Positions 45,637-53,787 of a stretch of DNA of 64,000 bases are shown one piece after another. A program made the translations under genes and the position numbers. The notes under the pieces were generated by a model. That model was not told where the DNA came from. It searched no databases and saw nothing but the letters and a program-made list of their open reading frames with translations. The stretch comes from Agromyces ramosus (GTDB taxonomy: Bacteria > Actinomycetota > Actinomycetes > Actinomycetales > Microbacteriaceae), in assembly GCF_030817175.1 (NCBI RefSeq), contig NZ_JAUSYY010000001.1, positions 3,410,001 to 3,474,000 on the forward strand. The letters run 5' to 3'. Positions within the stretch are counted from its first letter, which is position 1, and every line of letters starts with the position of its first letter.

Positions 45637-46524
45637 ATGCGCTTCGGCATCGTCATCCTCCCGCAGTACGACTGGCCCGATGCGACGCGCTACTGGCGCG
45701 GCGCCGAAGCGTACGGCTTCGACCATGCCTGGACCTACGACCACCTCTCCTGGCGCAGCCTCGCGGGTCAACGCTGGCATGCCACCGTGCCGACGCTGAC
45801 GGCGGCCGCGATGGTCACCGAGCGCATTCGGCTCGGAACGTTCGTCACGAGCCCGAACTTCCGCCACCCGGTGCCCTTTGCGAAGGAGGTCGCGACGCTC
45901 GACCAGATCTCGGGCGGGCGCCTGGTGCTCGGCGTGGGCTCCGGGGGCACCGGATTCGACGCGTCGGTGCTCGGCCAGCCCGAGCTCACGCCTCGCGACC
46001 GCTTCGCCCGGTTCGCCGAGTTCACCGAGTCGCTCGACACGCTCCTGCGATACGAGCAGCCGGGCGCCGGCGGCATCTCGTTCGAGGGCACCTGGTTCAC
46101 GGCATCGGGCGCGCGAATGGTCGGCGAGCCCGCCCAGCTGCCGCGCACGCCGATCCATCTCGCGGCGAACGGGAGGAAGGGGCTCGCGCTCGCGGCACGC
46201 CTGGCCGACGGCTGGATCACGACCGGCCCCGACGACGACGGTACCGACGCCTGGTGGCGCGGGGTCGCCGAGCTCGCCGAGCGATTCGACTCGGCCTGCG
46301 CTGAAGCCGGCCGCGAACCCTCGAGCGTCGACCGCACCCTCTCGCTCGACTCCGAGCGGCGGTACAGCCTGACGAGCGCCGCGGCGTTCGAGGACGCCAT
46401 CGGCCGGGCCGCCGAGTTGGGCTTCACCGACGTGGTGACGCACTGGCCGCGCCGCGACGGCATCTACGCCGGTGACGAGGCCGTGCTCGACGAGGTCGCG
46501 TCGCGTCTCGCGACGCTGCGCTGA
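45637..46524 (+). CDS. LLM-class F420- or flavin-dependent oxidoreductase
   Basis: A 295-residue luciferase-like TIM barrel. MRFGIVILPQYDWPDATRYW and RIRLGTFVTSPNFRHP are typical of the actinobacterial F420-dependent subgroup, and the GRLVLGVGSGGTGFDA loop contacts the cofactor phosphate. Substrate is unknown. The ATG is six bases after TAGACT (45625-45630), so the mRNA is probably leaderless. No F420 synthesis gene is in the window. Confidence 0.85.
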   Translation: MRFGIVILPQYDWPDATRYWRGAEAYGFDHAWTYDHLSWRSLAGQRWHATVPTLTAAAMVTERIRLGTFVTSPNFRHPVPFAKEVATLDQISGGRLVLGVGSGGTGFDASVLGQPELTPRDRFARFAEFTESLDTLLRYEQPGAGGISFEGTWFTASGARMVGEPAQLPRTPIHLAANGRKGLALAARLADGWITTGPDDDGTDAWWRGVAELAERFDSACAEAGREPSSVDRTLSLDSERRYSLTSAAAFEDAIGRAAELGFTDVVTHWPRRDGIYAGDEAVLDEVASRLATLR

Positions 46525-46561
46525 CGCGCTCGCCACCGTTCGTCGCGATACCCTGAGGCCC

Positions 46562-47179
46562 ATGCCCGCGCCCCGATCGAAGCCCCTGCTCGCCTGGGAG
46601 CCGCTCCCGTACTTCGTGCTGTTCGTCCTCGTCGTCGCCGTGAGCCTCGTTCGGCCCGAGCGGGCGCCCTGGGGGTTCTGGCCGCTGCTCGTGCTCGTGG
46701 TCCTGGTCGCGGCGTGGCTCGTCCGTTCCATCATGCGAGACCGCCGGCCCGCGAATCCCGACCGATGGGGCGACCTCTCGAGCCTCGAGGGGCTCGACGG
46801 CCTCGAGGTCGTCGACGCGCCTGCGGTCGATCGCGCGGTCCGCTCCGTCGTGCCGGTCGTCGACACCGAGCGACACCAGGCGGCGATCGAGCTCGCGCGC
46901 CTCCACGGCGGCGCCGAGCAGGCAGCGTTGCTCGTGCCACGTGCGAGCCGATGGATGTCCCGTCGCTACCGCATCGGCGTACAGCTCGTCGGCGGTGACC
47001 GCCCTCGCCACGCGGGATTCCTGGGCACGCGAGCCGACGACCGCTGGCGCGACGTGCTCGATGCCGCCCGCATGCGCGGAGTGCTGATGCGGGTGCCCGC
47101 GCTCGTCACCCGCGACGCGCGGCCCTTCGGGGTCGAGCTCGATCTCAGCGGGCTCGCGCGACTCGAAGAGGCGGCCTGA
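46562..47179 (+). CDS. Membrane protein of unknown function
   Basis: A 205-residue protein with two membrane helices (about 17-33 and 40-58) and a cytoplasmic C-terminal domain of about 140 residues that ends in a beta-rich segment (RPFGVELDLSGLARLE). I do not recognise a family. The ATG is seven bases after TACCCT (46549-46554), consistent with a leaderless mRNA. It follows the LLM gene by 37 bp but seems to have its own promoter. Confidence 0.75.
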   Translation: MPAPRSKPLLAWEPLPYFVLFVLVVAVSLVRPERAPWGFWPLLVLVVLVAAWLVRSIMRDRRPANPDRWGDLSSLEGLDGLEVVDAPAVDRAVRSVVPVVDTERHQAAIELARLHGGAEQAALLVPRASRWMSRRYRIGVQLVGGDRPRHAGFLGTRADDRWRDVLDAARMRGVLMRVPALVTRDARPFGVELDLSGLARLEEAA

Positions 47180-47209
47180 CCGGCATCCTCGGTCGCTGCG
47201 CGCGGACGG

Positions 47210-47605
47210 TCAGGCGGATGCCGCGCCGGATCGTGCTTCGGCGTCGGCTTCCTGACGGTCGAGGTCGGCGCGCACCTGCTCCATGTCGAGGGCGCGCACC
47301 TGTGAGATGAGTTCGTCGAGCATCGGGCGGGGGAGCGCGCCAGCCTGGGCGAAGACGCCGATGCCGTCCTTGAAGGCCATGATCGTCGGGATCGACGTGA
47401 TGTTCATGGCCGCCGCGAGCTGCTGCTGGTCTTCGGTGTCGACCTTCGCGAAGGTGAGGTCGGGGTTCGCCTCGGCGGCCGCCTCGTAGTTCGGCGCGAA
47501 CTGGAGACACGGGCCGCACCATCCGGCCCAGAAGTCCACGAAGACGGTGCCGCCTCCGAGGATCGTCTGCTCGAAGGACTCCAGGGTGAGTGCGACGGTA
47601 GCCAT
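47210..47605 (-). CDS. Thioredoxin
   Basis: A 131-residue cytoplasmic thioredoxin with VDFWAGWCGPC (redox Cys pair at about 30 and 33) and the cis-Pro in SIPTIMAF. It is about 20 residues longer than classical TrxA, with an Ala/Glu-rich C-terminal tail. It is a disulfide reductase working with thioredoxin reductase. The ATG is six bases after TAGGCT (47617-47612 reverse), another leaderless case. The main trxA of the genome may be elsewhere. Confidence 0.92.
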   Translation of the reverse strand: MATVALTLESFEQTILGGGTVFVDFWAGWCGPCLQFAPNYEAAAEANPDLTFAKVDTEDQQQLAAAMNITSIPTIMAFKDGIGVFAQAGALPRPMLDELISQVRALDMEQVRADLDRQEADAEARSGAASA

Positions 47606-47723
47606 CGCTCCAGCCTAGGGCGACGAACTGGGCGTCTGCCCGGGTTTCGCTGTGAGCGACCGATGAACGGACGCTCGCTGCGTCGATCCCCGCGGCGTCG
47701 CAGGTCTTCGCTATCGTGAATCC

Positions 47724-48689
47724 GTGGTCGCATTCGGAGGCGTGCTCGGGTCGTTCCGGCGTCGCTCCGCCGCGGGCTCGCCGCTCTCGGCCGCGGTGGG
47801 TGCCGACGACGCGCTCGCGCTCGACGCGTCGCTTCACGAGGTCGACTGGCGCACGTTCCCGCCGGGTACGGAGTTCACCAGATTCGAGGCTCCGAGCGGC
47901 CCGCTCGCACGCGTCGCGCTGGGGCCGGTCGATGCGCCACGTGTCGTGCTGGTACCGGGCGCGACCGGCTCCAAAGAGGATTTCATCCTCATGTTCCCGC
48001 TCTTCGCCGCGGCGGGCTACCGGGTCGAGTCGTTCGACCTCGCGGGCCAGTACGAGTCGTCGGGCGCCGGGCCGTGGAATCTCGACCCGCCGCGGTCGAG
48101 GTACGACGAGCGCCTGTTCCTCGACGACCTCATCGCCGTGCTCGACGACGGGGCGGCACACGCCCACGTGCTGGGCTACAGCTTCGCGGGCACCCTCGCC
48201 GAGCTCGCCCTGGTCGAGCGGCCCGACCGGTTCGCGAGTCTCACCCTGTTGAGCGCGCCGCCCGAGCCCGGCCAGGCATTCCGCAACGTCAAGCGCATCG
48301 GCCCGATCAGTGCGTTCACCTCGCCGCGCCAGGGAGCGGCGCTCATGCTGTGGGGCATCCGCAACAACCTCAATCGGGTGCTTCCGGGCCGGCTCGCCTT
48401 CGTGCGCGAGCGCTTCGCGCACACCCGGCGCGACAGCGTCGACGACATCATCGCCCTCATGATGCAGACGCCCGACGTTCGCGCCCGGGTCGCGCTCGCG
48501 ACCGTGCCGAAGCTCGTCGCGGTCGGCGAGCACGACCTCTGGCCGCGCGAGCTGCACGAGCGCTCGGCCCGCGAGCTCAACGCGACGTTCGCGGTCTACG
48601 CCACCGGTCACAGCCCGTGCGAGACGGCACCGCATCAGCTCACCCGCGACATGCTCGCGCTCTTCGAGGCGAGCGGCCACACCGCCTGA
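47724..48689 (+). CDS. Alpha/beta hydrolase
   Basis: A 321-residue alpha/beta hydrolase with no signal peptide. The nucleophile elbow is GYSFAGT (about residue 150-156), an oxyanion region lies at LVPGATGSKEDF, and the acid and His are in VGEHDLWP and TGHSPCETAP near the C-terminus. The lid region (about 180-240) is helical. Substrate is unknown. GTG 47724 is six bases after TATCGT (47712-47717), a leaderless pattern. Confidence 0.85.
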   Translation: MVAFGGVLGSFRRRSAAGSPLSAAVGADDALALDASLHEVDWRTFPPGTEFTRFEAPSGPLARVALGPVDAPRVVLVPGATGSKEDFILMFPLFAAAGYRVESFDLAGQYESSGAGPWNLDPPRSRYDERLFLDDLIAVLDDGAAHAHVLGYSFAGTLAELALVERPDRFASLTLLSAPPEPGQAFRNVKRIGPISAFTSPRQGAALMLWGIRNNLNRVLPGRLAFVRERFAHTRRDSVDDIIALMMQTPDVRARVALATVPKLVAVGEHDLWPRELHERSARELNATFAVYATGHSPCETAPHQLTRDMLALFEASGHTA

Positions 48690-48705
48690 GCGGCAACGGC
48701 GCAGG

Positions 48706-49500
48706 TCACACGGCCAACGGGCGCTCGCCGTCGGCGTCGGCGTCGAATGCCGGCCCGCCGGCCGTGCCGTGGTGAGGCGCGCGACGACGATCGGCCCGGC
48801 GCTCGAGTGGCGGCCACTCGGGCCATTCGACGGCGAGGGTGTGGAACCCCATGCCCACGCGCCGGGCGAGACCGGCCACGCTCGAGAACGGCCGCGCCGA
48901 GACGCCGACGATGAGCCGGTGCTCGCGCACGACCGTCATGCCGGGTTGCAGCCACCACGACAGGTCGAGGTCGTCGTGCACGTCGGCGCGATCGCGGTGC
49001 ACGATGTCGCGCAGCCGCCGCCACGCGTCGCGCCGAATCGCATAATTCGAGCCGAAGACCGGCGGGTGGCCGAGCAGGGCGCCGATGACGGTGAAGTAGC
49101 TGCCGAGGTAGATGTTGTGGGCGATCCAGCGCAGCACCGCGTTGCCGCCGTAGAACTGTCCCGAACCGGTGACCACGGTGGGCCGATCGGCGCCGCGCAT
49201 GCGCCGCTCGATCTCGGCGATCCAGTCGGGCGCCGGGACCGAGTCCGCGTCGAGCCGTGCGAGCAGGTCGCCGGATGCCGCGTCGAAGCCCGCGGCGGTC
49301 GCGGGCCAGATGCCGCGCAGCGGCTCGTCGACGACTCGAGCGCCGGCGGCGCGGGCGACGGCGGTCGTGTCATCCGTCGAGCCGTTGTCGACGACGATGA
49401 CCTCGTCGGCCGGGCGGGTCTGGCGAGCGAGCGCGTCGAGGCAGGCGGCGAGGTAGCCCGCGTCGTTGAGACTCGGAATGACGACCGAAATGGTGCCCAT
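48706..49500 (-). CDS. Glycosyltransferase family 2
   Basis: A 264-residue GT-A glycosyltransferase. TISVVIPSLNDAGYLAACLD starts the nucleotide-sugar domain, ARLDADSVPAPDW holds the metal-binding DAD, and a C-terminal hydrophobic stretch (about 170-190) may touch the membrane. No N-terminal signal is seen. Products of this kind add sugars to wall polymers or lipids; acceptor unknown. The frame opens at 49518, but ATG 49500 lies seven bases after TAGACT (49513-49508 reverse) and matches the family start. Confidence 0.87.
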   Translation of the reverse strand: MGTISVVIPSLNDAGYLAACLDALARQTRPADEVIVVDNGSTDDTTAVARAAGARVVDEPLRGIWPATAAGFDAASGDLLARLDADSVPAPDWIAEIERRMRGADRPTVVTGSGQFYGGNAVLRWIAHNIYLGSYFTVIGALLGHPPVFGSNYAIRRDAWRRLRDIVHRDRADVHDDLDLSWWLQPGMTVVREHRLIVGVSARPFSSVAGLARRVGMGFHTLAVEWPEWPPLERRADRRRAPHHGTAGGPAFDADADGERPLAV

Positions 49501-49580
49501 CGTGGCGAGTCTAGCCACCGCGTGAGTCGCTGACGCACGTTTCGTGCGTCGTGCCCGGCTGGATCGGGGCAGGGGCTGTT

Positions 49581-49618
49581 GTGGGTGCTGAGGGTCCGCA
49601 TATGCTGACCCTCAGCCG
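49581..49618 (+). promoter_or_regulatory. M28 peptidase promoter inside a 10-bp perfect inverted repeat
   Basis: TTGTGG at 49581-49586 and TATGCT at 49603-49608 are 16 bp apart. GCTGAGGGTC (49589-49598) and its exact complement GACCCTCAGC (49609-49618) frame the -10 box with a 10-bp gap. The dyad centre is on the -10, so it looks like an operator and not an RNA hairpin. Confidence 0.6.
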
Positions 49619-49655
49619 GGGGCCAATGGGGGCACCCGGTTCCGAAGGGAAGACG

Positions 49656-51275
49656 ATGTACACATCTGCAACACTTTCCAATCGCGCGAAGACGGTGATG
49701 ATCGCCACCGCGGCCGTCGCCACCCTCGCGCTCGTGCCGGCCGGAGCCGCATTCGCGGCGCCGAGCTCGCAGGGCTGCGACAGCCGCACGAACAACACCT
49801 ACGACAAGTTGCTCGGCTGCGTCACGGTCGACGGCGTGCTCGAGCACGAAGAAGCCTTCCAGGCCATCGCGGATGCCAATGACGACAACCGCGCGGCAGG
49901 AACCACCGGCTACACCGAGAGCGTCGAGTACGTCGTCGACACGCTCGAGGCCGCCGGATGGAGCGTCGAACTCGACGAGTTCGACTTCACCTATGTTCCG
50001 CCGCCAACGCTCGAGCAGCTCACCCCGGTGGCTGCGGAGTACGAGTCGGCGGTGTTCACGGGCACCGGGTTCGGCGACGTCACCGGCAACGTGGTTCCGG
50101 TCGACGTCGTGCTCGCACCGCCGCGCGATCCGGTGACCAGCGGCTGCGAGGCGGCGGACTTCGCCGGCTTCCCGGTGGGCAGCATCGCCCTCGTGCAGCG
50201 CGGCACCTGCGAGTTCGGCGTCAAGGCGATCAACGCCCAGAATGCCGGCGCCTCGGCCGTCATCATCTTCAACCAGGGCAACACCGATCTACGCTCGGGT
50301 CTGGTCACGGGCACGCTGTTCGGCGTCAACCAGACGCCGCTGAGCATCCCGGTCGTCGGTGCGAGCTTCGCCGATGGTGCTGCGCTTGCGCAGACCGGCT
50401 CGACCGCGCGCGTCGCGGTCTTGTCGCCTGAGTCGCGCCCGCAGGTCAACGTGATCGCAGAGCTGCCCGGCAAGAACGACGACAACGTCGTGATGGCCGG
50501 TGCGCACCTCGACTCGGTGCAGGCGGGCCCCGGCATCAACGACAACGGCAGCGGGTCGGCGGCGCTGCTCGAGATCGCCCAGCAGATCTCGAAGCTGAAG
50601 CCCGAGAACACCATCCGGTTCGCATGGTGGGGTGCCGAGGAGAGCGGCCTTCTCGGTTCGCGTGCCTACGTCGCCGACCAGGTCGCCGCGGGCACGCTCG
50701 ACGAGGTGGCGCTCTACCTGAACTTCGACATGGTGGCCTCGCCCAACTACATCTTCATGGTGTACGACGGCGACGAGTCCGGCTGGGACGCGCCCCAGGG
50801 CGTGCCCATCCCCGAGGGCTCGATCCAGATCGAGGATCTCTTCGAGAGCTACTACACGTGGGCCGGCGTGCCCTACGACGACGCGCAGTTCAGCGGTCGC
50901 AGCGACTACCAGGCGTTCATCCTGAACGGGGTGCCAGCGGGCGGCCTGTTCACGGGCGCCGAAGTCGTGAAGACCGCTGAGCAGGCTGAGATCTGGGGCG
51001 GCACCGCCGGTGCGCAGTACGACCCCTGCTACCACCTCGCGTGCGACGACATCGACAACCTCGCGCTCGACGCGCTCGACGTCAACTCCGACGCCATCGC
51101 GGCGGCGGTGCTGACCTACGCGTACTCGACCGAGACGGTCAACGGCGTGGTCGGCACGAAGGTTCCGGGCAACTTCACGTTCCCGGCTCCTGCCGGACCC
51201 GAGGGCACCGTCAACCTGCCCGGTGGTGGCGGGCTCGCGCCCGACCACGGTCACGAGCACGACGCCGTCGACTGA
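49656..51275 (+). CDS. Secreted M28 aminopeptidase with PA domain
   Basis: A 539-residue exported zinc aminopeptidase. The signal peptide covers about 1-34 (ending AAFA). A PA domain is inserted at about 130-250 (ALVQRGTCEFGVKAINAQ is its core). The M28 site shows H284 (GAHLDSV), bridging D296 (NDNGSGS), catalytic E328/E329 (GAEESG), a later Asp in LNFDMV and the His in CYHLACDD. The C-terminus is His/Gly-rich. It resembles Streptomyces griseus aminopeptidase and releases N-terminal hydrophobic residues from peptides outside the cell. ATG 49656 with GAAGGGA upstream is preferred over the frame start at 49551. Confidence 0.92.
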   Translation: MYTSATLSNRAKTVMIATAAVATLALVPAGAAFAAPSSQGCDSRTNNTYDKLLGCVTVDGVLEHEEAFQAIADANDDNRAAGTTGYTESVEYVVDTLEAAGWSVELDEFDFTYVPPPTLEQLTPVAAEYESAVFTGTGFGDVTGNVVPVDVVLAPPRDPVTSGCEAADFAGFPVGSIALVQRGTCEFGVKAINAQNAGASAVIIFNQGNTDLRSGLVTGTLFGVNQTPLSIPVVGASFADGAALAQTGSTARVAVLSPESRPQVNVIAELPGKNDDNVVMAGAHLDSVQAGPGINDNGSGSAALLEIAQQISKLKPENTIRFAWWGAEESGLLGSRAYVADQVAAGTLDEVALYLNFDMVASPNYIFMVYDGDESGWDAPQGVPIPEGSIQIEDLFESYYTWAGVPYDDAQFSGRSDYQAFILNGVPAGGLFTGAEVVKTAEQAEIWGGTAGAQYDPCYHLACDDIDNLALDALDVNSDAIAAAVLTYAYSTETVNGVVGTKVPGNFTFPAPAGPEGTVNLPGGGGLAPDHGHEHDAVD

Positions 51276-51293
51276 TCCGACGCGCTGAAAGCG

Positions 51294-51323
51294 GGGCGGG
51301 GGTGCCGAACGGCGCCCCCGCCC
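51294..51323. terminator. M28 peptidase terminator
   Basis: A 13-bp stem with one G-U pair (51294-51306 with 51311-51323) closes a GAAC loop 18 bp after the stop codon. Confidence 0.75.
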
Positions 51324-51388
51324 TTCGCGTGTGCGAAGTCGGTTCGCATCGGGAATAGTGGGCGAGGGGCATCCGTTCAACACGATGT

Positions 51389-51403
51389 ATGCAAATGCAT
51401 GCA
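51389..51403. promoter_or_regulatory. AT-rich dyads before the LLM/FMN-reductase operon
   Basis: ATGCA-AA-TGCAT (51389-51400) overlaps the 8-bp palindrome TGCATGCA (51396-51403). It stands out in GC-rich surroundings and lies about 40 bp before the start codon. It could bind a MarR- or TetR-type repressor. No regulator gene is adjacent. Confidence 0.4.
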
Positions 51404-51437
51404 ACGTGTGACACAGGGATGAGCCCAGGAGGGCGAC

Positions 51438-52583
51438 ATGCAATTCGGAATCTTCACCGTCAGCGACATCACGCAGAACCCGACGACCGGCCGGACGCCG
51501 ACTGAGCATGAGCGCATCACCGACGTGCTGACCATCGCGCAGCACGCCGAGGAGGTCGGCCTCGACGTCTTCGCGCTCGGCGAGCACCACAACCCGCCGT
51601 TCTTCTCCTCATCGCCCACGACGACGCTCGCCTACATCGCGGCGAAGACCTCGAAGCTGCAGCTCTCGACGGCGACGACCCTCATCACGACGAACGACCC
51701 GGTGAAGATCGCCGAGGACTTCGCGATGCTCCAGCACGTCGCCGACGGTCGCGTCGATCTCATGCTGGGCCGCGGCAACACCGGTCCCGTATACCCCTGG
51801 TTCGGCAAGGACATCCGCCAGGGCATCAACCTCGCCATCGAGAACTACGCGCTGCTCCACCGGCTGTGGCGCGAGGACTTCGTCGATTGGGAGGGGCAGT
51901 TCCGCACGCCCCTGCAGGGCTTCCAGTCGACGCCGCGTCCCCTCGACGATGTGCCGCCGTTCGTGTGGCACGGGTCGATCCGCAGCCCCGAGATCGCCGA
52001 GCAGGCCGCCTACTACGGCGATGGCTTCTTCGCGAACCACATCTTCTGGCCGGCCTCGCACACGCAGCGCATGATCGCCCTCTACCGCCAGCGCTTCGAG
52101 CACTACGAGCACGGCACCGCCGAACAGGCGATCGTCGGCCTCGGCGGTCAGGTGTTCATGCGCAAGAACTCGCAGGACGCGGTGCGTGAGTTCCGCCCGT
52201 ACTTCGACAACGCGCCGGTGTACGGCCACGGGCCGAGCCTCGAGGAGTTCACCTCGCAGACGCCGCTCACCGTGGGCAGCCCGCAGGAGGTCATCGACAA
52301 GACGCTCGGCTTCCGCGACTACGTCGGCGACTACCAGCGCCAGCTGTTCCTCATGGACCACGCCGGCCTGCCGCTGAAGACGGTGCTCGAGCAGCTCGAC
52401 CTGCTCGGTTCCGAGGTCGTGCCGGTGCTGCGCCGGGAGTTCGCCAAGAACCGCCCGGCGACGGTTCCGGATGCCCCGACGCACGCCTCGCTCGTCGTGG
52501 CTCGCAACGCGGCGACCGCAGCATCTGCCGATGCCGCGCCCAAGGGCGCCGCGTTCGGCGCCGCCGCCGTGAAGGGAGCCTGA
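51438..52583 (+). CDS. LLM-class flavin-dependent monooxygenase
   Basis: A 381-residue luciferase-like enzyme of the actinobacterial CE1758 type. MQFGIFTVSDITQNPTTGRT at the start, FALGEHHNPPFFSSSPTTTL and GRVDLMLGRGNTGPVYPWFG are characteristic. The last 45 residues are Ala-rich and low in complexity. The next gene, an NADPH FMN reductase, begins 1 bp after the stop, so the pair is a two-component monooxygenase in which the reductase supplies FMNH2. AGGAGG precedes the ATG. Substrate is unknown. Confidence 0.88.
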   Translation: MQFGIFTVSDITQNPTTGRTPTEHERITDVLTIAQHAEEVGLDVFALGEHHNPPFFSSSPTTTLAYIAAKTSKLQLSTATTLITTNDPVKIAEDFAMLQHVADGRVDLMLGRGNTGPVYPWFGKDIRQGINLAIENYALLHRLWREDFVDWEGQFRTPLQGFQSTPRPLDDVPPFVWHGSIRSPEIAEQAAYYGDGFFANHIFWPASHTQRMIALYRQRFEHYEHGTAEQAIVGLGGQVFMRKNSQDAVREFRPYFDNAPVYGHGPSLEEFTSQTPLTVGSPQEVIDKTLGFRDYVGDYQRQLFLMDHAGLPLKTVLEQLDLLGSEVVPVLRREFAKNRPATVPDAPTHASLVVARNAATAASADAAPKGAAFGAAAVKGA

Positions 52584-52584
52584 A

Positions 52585-53214
52585 ATGACCACGCGCACCC
52601 TCGCGGTCGTCTCGGCCGGCCTCAGCCAGCCGTCGTCGACCCGCATGCTCGCCGACAAGCTCGCCGACCAGACGGTGGCGAAGCTCAAGGCCGAGGGCAT
52701 CGACACGACCGTCGAGACCTTCGAGCTGCGCGACGTCGCGACCGACGTCATGAACCACATGCTGACGGGCTTCCCGAGCCCGAAGCTCGAGGCCGTCATC
52801 GAGGCCGTCACGGGTGCCGACGGCCTCATCGCCGTCACGCCGATCTTCACGACGAGCTACTCGGGCCTGTTCAAGTCGTTCTTCGACGTCATCGACAGCG
52901 CCGCGCTCGCCGGCATGCCGGTCGCGATCGGCGCGACCGCCGGCACGCCGCGCCATTCGCTCGCGCTCGACTACGCCCTTCGGCCGATGTTCACCTACCT
53001 GCACGCAACCGTCGTGCCGACGGGCGTGTTCGCCGCGACGAGCGACTGGGGCGACGCGGCCGACTCGGTGAAGACGCTGCCCGCCCGCATCGATCGTGCC
53101 GCGGGTGAGCTCGCCGCACTGGTGGCCGCGAGCGACCGGTCGACGACGGTGCGAGACCCGTTCGCGCTCGACCGGCCCTTCGGGCACCTCATCGGCGGGC
53201 TCGCGGGGGAGTGA
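52585..53214 (+). CDS. NAD(P)H-dependent FMN reductase, CE1759 type
   Basis: A 209-residue flavodoxin-like reductase. LAVVSAGLSQPSSTRMLAD is the phosphate-binding loop and TPIFTTSYSGLFKSFFD is the flavin loop. It provides reduced FMN to the LLM monooxygenase encoded 1 bp upstream. A GGGAGC site lies in the end of that gene. A terminator hairpin follows 6 bp after the stop. Confidence 0.9.
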   Translation: MTTRTLAVVSAGLSQPSSTRMLADKLADQTVAKLKAEGIDTTVETFELRDVATDVMNHMLTGFPSPKLEAVIEAVTGADGLIAVTPIFTTSYSGLFKSFFDVIDSAALAGMPVAIGATAGTPRHSLALDYALRPMFTYLHATVVPTGVFAATSDWGDAADSVKTLPARIDRAAGELAALVAASDRSTTVRDPFALDRPFGHLIGGLAGE

Positions 53215-53220
53215 TCGAGC

Positions 53221-53255
53221 GGATGCCGCGGGCGAGCGCTTCGCTCGCGGCATCC
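53221..53255. terminator. Terminator after the FMN reductase gene
   Basis: Outer arms GGATGCCG and CGGCATCC and inner arms CGAGCG and CGCTCG form a long imperfect stem with a short loop. Both outer arms carry the octamer GGCATCCG/CGGATGCC that is so common in the window. From here to 53377 I see no gene, only a short open stretch without a start codon. Confidence 0.6.
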
Positions 53256-53377
53256 GATGCTCAGGGCTCCTCGACGACGTCGGTGGGCCGCCGCGAATCG
53301 CGTCGCAGCGCGTCGAGATCGCATGCCGAGCTCGCGGGCGGCGCGAGCGGTCACCCGTGAGTCGCGTGCAAGGTCGC

Positions 53378-53584
53378 TCAGTCGTCGAGCACGAAACTGA
53401 CCTCGAGCACCACGGACCACGCCGTGATCTTGCCCTCGGTCGCCTCGACCTTCTGCTCCTTCACCCACGCGCCGCTGACATGGCGCAGCGTCTGCGCGGC
53501 GCGTTCGATCCCGGTTGCGACAGCATCTTCGAAGCTGGTGTCCGAACGAACAGTGATGGTGGTGACCCTTGCGACGGATGACAT
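53378..53584 (-). CDS. Dodecin
   Basis: A 68-residue flavin-storage protein that forms a hollow dodecamer. SSVARVTTITVRSDTSFEDA and WVKEQKVEATEGKITAWSVV match the beta-strand/helix/two-strand dodecin fold, and the Trp of VSGAWVKEQ stacks on the flavin in bacterial homologues. AAGGAG precedes the ATG. It lies close to the flavin monooxygenase pair and may buffer FMN for it, but stands on the opposite strand with its own start signals. Confidence 0.93.
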   Translation of the reverse strand: MSSVARVTTITVRSDTSFEDAVATGIERAAQTLRHVSGAWVKEQKVEATEGKITAWSVVLEVSFVLDD

Positions 53585-53787
53585 GGCGTTTCTCCTTGAT
53601 CGGTCAGGTGTACTTCAGGGCAATCATCCGCCGTTCACCGGCTGAACGCGAGGGCTTGACGCGTCGGACGCCAGAGCACGACGCTGCGCCGACGGGCGGG
53701 CGAACGGCATCCGTCGTCTTGGTGAACCCTCGCCGTCGCGAGGCGGTTCCGGCCGTCGCGGAGCTCGGCCGCCGTCACGCTGGGATC
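53585..53787 (+). other. Intergenic region between dodecin and glycosyltransferase
   Basis: This 203-bp gap holds the dodecin ribosome site at its left end. The forward frame of the glycosyltransferase is open through it, but the codons read as Arg/Ala-rich shadow. CACGCT at 53776-53781, six bases before the GTG at 53788, may be a weak form of the leaderless -10. Nothing else is certain. Confidence 0.4.

Noticed and set aside
53260..53377. Possible small gene between the FMN reductase terminator and dodecin
   Set aside because: A short reverse-strand reading ends in RRPTDVVEEP but has no start codon; it may be a remnant, but nothing supports a gene.
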